A DNA stretch of 64,000 nucleotides from SM23-28-2 sp964512285 (GTDB lineage Bacteria; Chloroflexota; Dehalococcoidia; SM23-28-2): positions 32,542-96,541 of the forward strand of contig CAZEJO010000004.1 of the NCBI GenBank assembly GCA_964512285.1. Direction: 5' to 3'. How positions within the stretch are numbered: the first letter of the stretch is position 1; each line of letters opens with the position of its first letter. Made by a program: the position numbers and the translations under genes. Positions 58,527 to 64,000 of the stretch are shown here, piece after piece. Under the pieces are notes generated by a model, which did not search any database, was not told where the DNA came from, and was given only the letters and a program-made list of their open reading frames with translations.

Positions 58527-59186
58527 ATGCCGTGGCCATTGAGTAGGAAATTACGTGGGAAAGACAAAGTCCAAGCTGTTCGTCTCATCCGCCATCTTCA
58601 AACTCAATACGCGCTCCAGCAATTAGCAATGGAAACGTATAACGATGGGCTGGCGCTAGCGGCGGGAACAATCGAACGAGGAGACGAGGTATTTAACCGA
58701 CCAAAGGGTCTGCTTGAAAATCCGTCACTGGTAGCCAGGTATGCTTTGCCTGCGTCTGAAAAGAAGGTTGCAATCACAGAACAAATGCTCTCGGAGCATC
58801 AAGCATTTGACGTTTCTGGCCTACCTAAACAAGCTCTTGAAGTCTACAATCTGGCCACCGAGTCTTTGACCGTGGTAATTGCCAGGGCACGACTGCAGCT
58901 AACTTGCCTGGAAGACTGGGTGGATAATCCCAGCATTGATGTGGATGAACGAATGTCATCGCTGGACAGGGCCGAAGAGGTGACCTTATTGGATGCAGTT
59001 GGTGCACTGAACAGCTTGATAGAGCGCGCTGGACTGGTTGGTGACCCTTGGCTCGCTATTTGTCATGAAGTTTTCAATGATGTTCGAGGCCGGGTAGGAC
59101 TCAGCCCCCTCTCGGCCACTGACTTCCGGGCGAGGTGGCTACAGGGAATGGCCGGAGGCCGCGGTCGCTTTTTTGGCACTGAATGA
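58527..59186 (+). CDS. Trio gene 3: more distant paralog
   Basis: 219 residues from ATG 58527 after AGAGGGAA. The first 50 residues (A-V-R-L-I-R-H-L-Q-T-Q-Y-A-L-Q-Q-L-A-M-E-T-Y-N-D-G) parallel A-V-L-A-Y-L-A-K-E-W-R-L-A-A-L-Q-D-L-E-A-E-R-Y-N-N-A of trio gene 2. The rest diverges, is helical, and ends with a glycine-arginine segment G-G-R-G-R-F-F. Base composition is lower in GC than the flanking genes. Unknown function. Confidence 0.72.
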   Translation: MPWPLSRKLRGKDKVQAVRLIRHLQTQYALQQLAMETYNDGLALAAGTIERGDEVFNRPKGLLENPSLVARYALPASEKKVAITEQMLSEHQAFDVSGLPKQALEVYNLATESLTVVIARARLQLTCLEDWVDNPSIDVDERMSSLDRAEEVTLLDAVGALNSLIERAGLVGDPWLAICHEVFNDVRGRVGLSPLSATDFRARWLQGMAGGRGRFFGTE

Positions 59187-59250
59187 TGCTGCAACAGTAG
59201 GTGCGTGGAACCCTACGGATTGATCCGAATTCGCCCGCGCCCCCCCTGAT

Positions 59251-59279
59251 TTGACAGCCCCGCTGCCTTCAGCTAGATT
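59251..59279 (+). promoter_or_regulatory. Promoter of a probably leaderless gene
   Basis: TTGACA and TAGATT with exactly 17 bases between. The -10 ends only seven bases before the GTG start at 59286, so transcription would begin at or next to the start codon. Confidence 0.68.
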
Positions 59280-59285
59280 GCTCTC

Positions 59286-60065
59286 GTGGATACGCTCGCC
59301 CAGCCCATCCCCCGATTGGACCGCGCCAACCTGCTGGCCATCCTCCTCGGCGTGGGCATGGCCTTCTACCTCGCCATCGAGCCCACCCAGCCCTGGCTCC
59401 TCCTCCTCGTGGCCGGCCTGGCCGCCCTCGGCACCGACGGCGTCCTGCGCACCCATCCGGCCAGTCCCTTCACCCGCCCAGACGATACCGCCGCCTTCCT
59501 CTTCCTTCCCGCGCTCCTTGCCCTCGGCGGCGGCCTCTTCCTGGAGGACATAGTCAGCGGCTACTGGTCGATAGGGGTATCCTTCGCCACCGTGCCCCTG
59601 TTCGCCGCCGTGCTCTACGGCCAGTACCTGTCGGTGGACGCCCGCTCGCCCGCCTACGCTACCGCCCGCCTGGTGGCCAACATCGCCGCCTACGTCACCG
59701 CTTTCGCCTTCTTCGCTGTCGTCTACGAATTCGACGTGGGCCTGCTGGCGACGGCCTTCTGCGTGGGCCTGGTGAGCCTCCTCCTCTCGCTGGAGTTGCT
59801 GCGCGAGGTGGAGCTGCAGTTGCGGACAACCTTACTCTATGCGACCGCCATCGCAATGCTCCTGGCGGAGGCGACCTGGTCGCTCCATTTCCTGCCCCTG
59901 GAGAGCTTCCTGGCCGCCGCCTTCCTCCTGCTGTGCCTCTACGTAGCGACGGGCGTCGTCCAGAACCACCTCCTCCGCCAGCTCGACCTGCCCACGGCGG
60001 CTGAGTTCGCTGCTGTGGCCGTCGTTGGCCTTGCCATCGTTGTCATCGCTCACGCCGTCTCCTAG
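59286..60065 (+). CDS. Polytopic membrane protein of unknown function
   Basis: 259 residues with about seven or eight hydrophobic segments, rich in Leu and Ala, with few charges. The N terminus (M-D-T-L-A-Q-P-I-P-R-L-D-R-A-N) is short and cytoplasmic. It recalls DUF5656-type proteins, but this is not certain. No catalytic motif is seen. It is followed after 7 bases by the DUF429 protein, suggesting an operon. Likely leaderless (see promoter at 59251). Confidence 0.78.
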   Translation: MDTLAQPIPRLDRANLLAILLGVGMAFYLAIEPTQPWLLLLVAGLAALGTDGVLRTHPASPFTRPDDTAAFLFLPALLALGGGLFLEDIVSGYWSIGVSFATVPLFAAVLYGQYLSVDARSPAYATARLVANIAAYVTAFAFFAVVYEFDVGLLATAFCVGLVSLLLSLELLREVELQLRTTLLYATAIAMLLAEATWSLHFLPLESFLAAAFLLLCLYVATGVVQNHLLRQLDLPTAAEFAAVAVVGLAIVVIAHAVS

Positions 60066-60072
60066 CGGCACG

Positions 60073-60711
60073 ATGGCGCTCTACCTTGGCATCGACCCTA
60101 CGTCTGCGTCGCGCCGGCCCTCGGCCTTCGCCGTCCTGGACGACCAGGGAGGCCTGGGCGACTTGGGCCTGGTGCGAGAGGACGACGATATCCTGGCCCT
60201 CGCTCGCCGCTGGCGGCCTCGCTACCTGGCCATCGATGCGCCGCTTAGCCTGCCGCAGGGCATGTGCTGCCTGGAGGAGAGCTGCCCCTGTGTGGCCGCC
60301 TCGCCCGACGGCCTCAGGGCTGCCGAGCGCGCCTTGCTGAACGAGCGCATAGGCCTCTTCCGGACGACCAAGCGGTCGATCATCAAGGCGATGGTCTATC
60401 GGGCCATGCGGTTACGGCCGGCGCTGGCGGAGCAGGGCCATGCCGCGATCGAGGTCTATCCCTACGCCTCCAAGGTTCGCCTGTTCGGGTGCCCCATCCC
60501 GAAGAAGACCACGAAGGCCGGCCGTCAGTGGCTTCGCGAGCGCCTGGAGCGTCTGGTGCCGGGCTTGGCCGAGCACGGGCGCCTGGGCCACGACGAGCTC
60601 GACGCTATCGTAGCCGCCTACACGGCCTATCTGCACGGACAGGGCCAGGCGGAGGCCGTGGGCGACCGCGAGGAGGGGGTCATCTATGTGCCCAGAGCCC
60701 GCGTGGTGTGA
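60073..60711 (+). CDS. DUF429 family protein (RNase H-like nuclease predicted)
   Basis: 212 residues from ATG 60073; the longer frame overlaps the upstream gene. The first strand G-I-D-P-T and the second acidic region L-A-I-D-A-P-L-S-L-P near 57 are the DUF429 acidic pair, with I-E-V-Y-P-Y-A near 132 and H-D-E-L-D-A-I-V-A-A-Y-T near 179. A C-x-C-x8 element (S-C-P-C-V-A-A) lies near 75. A metal-dependent nuclease is predicted for the family, unproven. Confidence 0.83.
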   Translation: MALYLGIDPTSASRRPSAFAVLDDQGGLGDLGLVREDDDILALARRWRPRYLAIDAPLSLPQGMCCLEESCPCVAASPDGLRAAERALLNERIGLFRTTKRSIIKAMVYRAMRLRPALAEQGHAAIEVYPYASKVRLFGCPIPKKTTKAGRQWLRERLERLVPGLAEHGRLGHDELDAIVAAYTAYLHGQGQAEAVGDREEGVIYVPRARVV

Positions 60712-60809
60712 TAGCCGCCAGTAGAGGGCGCCTGATCACGCTCAGAAACATGGCTGACATCCAGAGTGGTGTCGCTATGCGGACTGTAAGAGGGGCAGCG
60801 TCCGGGAGC

Positions 60810-61058
60810 TTACGCCACGCGGGTCGTGTGTAAGATCTGCTCCGAGCGGTTGTCGTCGTTCAGCCAGAGGCTGCCGACGGAGGCCGGCTGGTCTTGTAGC
60901 TGAACGCGGTTCGTCTTCAGCACCAGAGGGCTGAACTCGTAGCCACAGTCTTCGCAGGCATAGAAGGGCCCCCACATATCGGATAGCTCGAACAGAGTGC
61001 TACCACAATGGGGGCAAAGACCAAGAAAGCTCAGCGAAGAGTAGCCTATCGGCGCCAT
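60810..61058 (-). CDS. Small zinc-ribbon protein
   Basis: 82 residues from ATG 61058, preceded by GGGGAGGGG. Two cysteine pairs C-P-H-C-G (residues 15-19) and C-E-D-C-G (about 35-39) form a treble-clef or rubredoxin-like zinc ribbon. The flanks are short. Probable binding protein; function unknown. Confidence 0.68.
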   Translation of the reverse strand: MAPIGYSSLSFLGLCPHCGSTLFELSDMWGPFYACEDCGYEFSPLVLKTNRVQLQDQPASVGSLWLNDDNRSEQILHTTRVA

Positions 61059-61499
61059 TTTTCCCCTCCCCTTGATGAACGGCAAGGCGGTGGATGGGCT
61101 GCAGGATGATAGTGGTCGCATAGACGCGACCCCATGTCAGCCGCTTCTCTCCGCAGACGTCGTGCAGAGGGTCATCGAACGGATCACAACAGGCGTCTGC
61201 GTCGTCTGTCGCGGTTGCTTGGGGTCCTGCAAGTCTTCCACCTCGGGCTGCTGGCGGGCGTGATAAGCCGCGCCACGGGTTGCCCTTCGGAAAGAAAGAC
61301 GCCAGATGTCCCGCGAACGTTACACGAACTTTGGCGGTCGCAGCGCTGAAAGATCATCGTCTGCTGCCTTGGGCGCTCGGGCTGGGCGCTTTCGGCGGCC
61401 CATTTGAGGGGGCCTTCGTTCGCACCGGACGAGCACATGGCCTTGATTGAGCGCCGGCTATCTGATAAGGTGGAAGCCGTCACAAGCGAGGTGACATAG
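61059..61499. other. 441-bp stretch without recognised gene
   Basis: Several short ORFs overlap on both strands, none with a ribosome site or sensible protein pattern. No tRNA, no strong hairpin and no repeat was seen. It ends with a weak promoter-like TTGATT-GATAAG before rplY. Confidence 0.5.
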
Positions 61500-62180
61500 A
61501 TGACACAGGCAGCAACCCAGCTCGAGCTTGCGGTAGAGCCCCGAAGCATCCTGGGCAAGAAGGTCAAGACGTTGCGCCGGCAGGGCATAACACCGGCCAA
61601 CATCTACGGTCACGGCATTTCCTCCCAGGCCGTGCAGGTGCTCACGCCTGACCTGGCCCGAACCATCCGTGCGGTTGGCCGCAACACCATGCTCCAGCTC
61701 CACATAGCGGGTGAGAAGAAGCGACGGCCGGTCTTCGTCCGCACTGTTCAGCGCGACCCCATCACCGACGAGTTCCTGCACATCGATTTCTATCAGGTAT
61801 CGCTCAAGGAGAAGATCAGGATCGAGGTTCCCCTGGTCATCGTGGGCGAGGCGCCGGCGGTTAGCGTCCACCAGGGCATCCTCCTGCAGAGCGTCAATGT
61901 CGTCACTATGGAGGGGCTGCCCGGCGACTTGCCTCCCCACATCGAAGTGGATGTCTCGGGTCTGGAGGAGATCGACGACGCCGTCCATCTGAAGGACCTG
62001 GACGTGAGTCCGGAAGTCACCATTCTGGCTGAGCCCGAGATGGTGGTGGCAAAGGTGGCGGCGCCGCGCCTGGTCGAGGAGGTGGAGGAAGAGGTCGAGG
62101 AAGGCGCCGAAGTGCCAGAAGGGGAAGCCGAGGAAGAGAAGGCAGAAGCGGAGGAGGAGAAGGAGAGCGAGGAAGAATAG
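61500..62180 (+). CDS. rplY: 50S ribosomal protein L25 (CTC form)
   Basis: 226 residues. The N-terminal 95 residues are the L25 5S-rRNA-binding domain (E-P-R-S-I-L-G-K-K-V-K-T-L-R-R-Q-G; N-I-Y-G-H-G). The CTC beta domain follows (V-P-L-V-I-V-G-E-A-P-A-V), and a strongly acidic tail of about 40 residues (E-E-V-E-E-G...E-E-E). It binds 5S rRNA in the large subunit; the tail is common in CTC-type L25 of many bacteria. Confidence 0.95.
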   Translation: MTQAATQLELAVEPRSILGKKVKTLRRQGITPANIYGHGISSQAVQVLTPDLARTIRAVGRNTMLQLHIAGEKKRRPVFVRTVQRDPITDEFLHIDFYQVSLKEKIRIEVPLVIVGEAPAVSVHQGILLQSVNVVTMEGLPGDLPPHIEVDVSGLEEIDDAVHLKDLDVSPEVTILAEPEMVVAKVAAPRLVEEVEEEVEEGAEVPEGEAEEEKAEAEEEKESEEE

Positions 62181-62192
62181 CCGGCCCGCGCC

Positions 62193-63164
62193 CTATGGGC
62201 CCAGCCGGCGGCCGAAGAGGTTTCGCTGCCCCCGTAGGAACTCGGCCGCTGTAAGGGAGCGGCGCCCCGCTCGTTGCAGTCGCAGGATCGCTAGCAGGCC
62301 CTCGCCCGTCTGAACGGCGAGGGTTCCTTTTTCGCCCACTTCTGGCGGCAGCATCTGCCTTTGCTCGGTGCTCAGAGACAAGAGAGTCCCCGGCTCTCCC
62401 GCGCCGCCAACCGATAGGGGCCAGGCGTCCCAGATGCGCAGAGTCTGCCCCTCCAGCGTTGTGAACGCCCCCGGCCAGGGGTTGAAGGCCCGCACCTGCC
62501 GCCAGATATCGATCGCTGGCAGACTCCAGTCGATCGCTCCGTCTTCCTTGCTCAAGAGGGCCGAGTAGGTGGCCAGCGAATCGTCCTGCGGTTGCGGCTC
62601 TATCTCATCGGCCAGCCAGCGCGGCAGAATCTCCAGCAGCAGATCGGCTCCGACATCCGCCAGCCTCTCGCCGAGGCTGCCGCTGGTGTCCTGGGGCGAG
62701 ACGGGTACGGCCCGCTGGCTGAGGATGGGGCCGGTGTCCATTCCAGGGTCCAGGAGCATGATCGTCACTCCCGTCTGCTCGTCGCCCGCCAGGATAGCCG
62801 CTGCGATGGGCGAGGCGCCGCGGTGGCGAGGCAGCAGCGAAGGGTGGACATTCAGCACACCCTTGGCAGGGATGTCCAGCACCGGCTGGCGGAGGATCAC
62901 TCCGAATGCGCACACCACGATGACATCGGGCTTGAGGGAGGTCAATTCCTCCACAGCCTCCGGTCGGCGCAGGCCGGGCGGCTGGAAGACGGGCAGACCG
63001 TAGTCGAGCGCGGCAGTCTTCACGGCGGGCGGCGTCAGGGCGCGCCCTCGTCCCGCGAGACGATCGGGGCGGGTGTACACGCCCACAATGTCGTATCCTC
63101 CTTCCACCAGCGCACGCAGGCTGGGGAGGGCGAATTCGGGAGTGCCCATGAACACCAATCGCAT
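62193..63164 (-). CDS. fmt: Methionyl-tRNA formyltransferase
   Basis: 323 residues. The motifs R-L-V-F-M-G-T-P-E-F-A near the start and N-V-H-P-S-L-L-P-R-H-R-G-A-S-P-I near 106 contain the catalytic Asn-His pair; the Asp of D-P-G-M-D-T-G completes it. The C-terminal domain N-P-W-P-G-A-F is intact. It formylates Met-tRNAi for initiation. Convergent with rplY; the upstream side is a divergent lipoprotein gene. Confidence 0.95.
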   Translation of the reverse strand: MRLVFMGTPEFALPSLRALVEGGYDIVGVYTRPDRLAGRGRALTPPAVKTAALDYGLPVFQPPGLRRPEAVEELTSLKPDVIVVCAFGVILRQPVLDIPAKGVLNVHPSLLPRHRGASPIAAAILAGDEQTGVTIMLLDPGMDTGPILSQRAVPVSPQDTSGSLGERLADVGADLLLEILPRWLADEIEPQPQDDSLATYSALLSKEDGAIDWSLPAIDIWRQVRAFNPWPGAFTTLEGQTLRIWDAWPLSVGGAGEPGTLLSLSTEQRQMLPPEVGEKGTLAVQTGEGLLAILRLQRAGRRSLTAAEFLRGQRNLFGRRLGP

Positions 63165-63217
63165 GATCTCTGCTCCTGTCCGGCAGGCGCGCTGATTCTA
63201 GCACGCCTTCCAGGGCA

Positions 63218-63237
63218 ACCTCAATCGCTGTTGAGGT
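63218..63237. promoter_or_regulatory. Inverted repeat between fmt and lipoprotein
   Basis: ACCTCAA and TTGAGGT are perfect inverse copies with a 6-base spacer, just before a TATACT -10-like element at 63240-63245 that would serve the lipoprotein gene. Confidence 0.4.
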
Positions 63238-63272
63238 GTTATACTATGTGAGATGCGGAGAACTGGTCACTG

Positions 63273-63866
63273 ATGCTGAGGCGTGTTGTCCTCTCTCGAT
63301 GGCTGGTGGCGCTGGCCATCGCCCTGGTTTTGCCTCTGCTCTTCCTAGCCTGTGTCGAGGAGAACGGAGAGGTTCCCTCCGACATCGGCCTGCACTTCAC
63401 TACTGTTACGCCCACACCGTCCCCACCGCCCGTGTTGACGCCGATAGTGACTGAGACGCCCAGCCCCACGCCTACCCCTGTGGTCAATGTGTGTCCTGAG
63501 GACCGTGACCTCGCCAGTCCCGAGAGCATGGTGGTGGAGGAGCCTCAGGAGGACGACGTCCTGACCAGCCCTGCTCACGTGCGCGGCTGGGGCGCCGGCA
63601 TTGGCTTCGAGGATTCGGGGGTGCAGGTGGCCATCTACGACGCCACCGGCGAGCCCGTTGCTGAGGAGAAGGTCCCGCCTCTGCCGGCTGAGGGGCGCAT
63701 TCCCCCGTCTACGCTGGAGCTGACCGAATTCTCCGCTCCCTTCGCGGCGGATATTGCCTTCAGGACCATTGCCGAGGGGCCGGGGTGCGTGGAGGTGTTC
63801 GAATTGAGCGCGGCCGACGGCAGCCCCATCCACGTGGTTCAGATCCCCGTGTTGCTCCAGCCCTAG
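63273..63866 (+). CDS. Gmad2-domain lipoprotein
   Basis: 197 residues. A signal peptide ends at a lipobox F-L-A-C near residue 27. A T-P-S-P-T-P linker precedes an immunoglobulin-like Gmad2 domain (V-T-S-P-A-H-V-R-G-W near 93; F-S-A-P-F near 152; G-C-V-E-V-F-E-L-S-A-A-D-G-S). Surface-exposed lipoprotein; Gmad2 domains occur in sporulation and adhesion proteins. Its stop codon is the first base-triplet of a family B repeat. Confidence 0.82.
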   Translation: MLRRVVLSRWLVALAIALVLPLLFLACVEENGEVPSDIGLHFTTVTPTPSPPPVLTPIVTETPSPTPTPVVNVCPEDRDLASPESMVVEEPQEDDVLTSPAHVRGWGAGIGFEDSGVQVAIYDATGEPVAEEKVPPLPAEGRIPPSTLELTEFSAPFAADIAFRTIAEGPGCVEVFELSAADGSPIHVVQIPVLLQP

Positions 63867-64000
63867 CCGGTACTGTCTCCAAGATGTGGCGACGCGTCCC
63901 CTCGCTTTGCTCAGGGCAGGGTCTTGCCACTTTGCCCACATCGCTGCTGAGATTCTTCGCTCCGCTCAGAATGACGCTAGGCCATGCTGTCACCCTGAGC
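63861..64000. repeat. Dispersed repeat, family B copy 2 (runs off the window)
   Basis: Inverted copy of 11839-11976: TACTGTCTCC, GGGCAGGGTCTTGCCA, CTTCGCTCCGCTCAGAATGA. It starts within two bases of the lipoprotein stop codon, as copy 1 does at the tupC stop. Confidence 0.85.

Noticed and set aside
61184..61603. 139-residue minus-strand ORF over the rplY start
   Set aside because: It overlaps the start of rplY and has no ribosome site or recognisable motif.

Overview
The window is GC-rich bacterial chromosome with frequent GTG and TTG starts, many short promoters of the TTGACN-N17-TANNNT type and tightly packed short operons. The gene mix (tungstate transporter, Suf cluster with a Rieske protein, AmrS-type radical SAM enzyme, HMG-CoA-synthase-like/thiolase pair with an OB-fold tail, split ADP-forming acyl-CoA ligase, PAS-LuxR regulators, lipoproteins with Thr/Pro linkers) suggests an uncultured Chloroflexota, perhaps Dehalococcoidia-like. 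This is an inference from gene content; no rRNA is present. Three runs of exactly 100 N show that it is a scaffold. Two of these gaps (in pth and mfd) are flanked by identical 42- and 55-base copies, so the contigs actually overlap and both genes are intact. The third gap (in dut) hides real missing sequence.

Layout. 1-691: the 3' end of a serine recombinase whose stop codon lies inside a tRNA-Pro(GGG), probably one end of an integrated element. 0.9-5.0 kb: zinc alcohol dehydrogenase, LarE and TauE/SafE pair, PHP phosphoesterase, small orphan. 5.2-11.8 kb: dut, kinase/ATPase fusion, Nudix and eIF2B-like pair, lipoprotein, hydrolase, GDPD. 12.0-15.5 kb: tungstate uptake (tupABC) with a ModE-type DNA-binding protein and a separate molbindin. 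15.7-19.2 kb: MarR/MFS efflux pair and MidA-type methyltransferase. 19.2-21.1 kb: a secreted lipase gene that looks inserted, flanked by 51-bp direct repeats made of both neighbours' 3' ends. 21-26 kb: AmrS, degenerate HMG-CoA-synthase-like protein, thiolase, MBL hydrolase. 26-31.7 kb: sufCBD-Rieske-sufSU. 31.8-35.6 kb: nuoB-nuoI-nuoG without the rest of complex I. 35.7-46.1 kb: HAD, DegV, 2-hydroxyacid dehydrogenase, PyrE-like, lipoprotein, HTH protein, methylmalonyl-CoA mutase, acyltransferase-like protein and two-subunit acyl-CoA ligase. 46.2-50.9 kb: two LuxR-type sensors sharing a 93% identical 3' end. 51-57.2 kb: an unrecognised protein coupled to pth, then mfd. 57.3-59.2 kb: three tandem paralogous genes of unknown function, the best candidate for something undescribed. 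59.3-63.9 kb: membrane protein, DUF429 protein, zinc ribbon, L25, fmt, Gmad2-like lipoprotein.

Two dispersed palindromic repeat families occur. Family A (three copies, near 5.2, 36.0 and 43.7 kb) carries arms related to TTCGACAGGCTCACC. Family B (11.8-12.0 and 63.9-64.0 kb) starts immediately after stop codons. Several regulatory layouts are legible: a ModE-like inverted repeat inside the tupA promoter, a MarR operator at the marR promoter, a bidirectional terminator between the MBL gene and sufU, and a 13-bp hairpin at the predicted 5' end of the mfd transcript.
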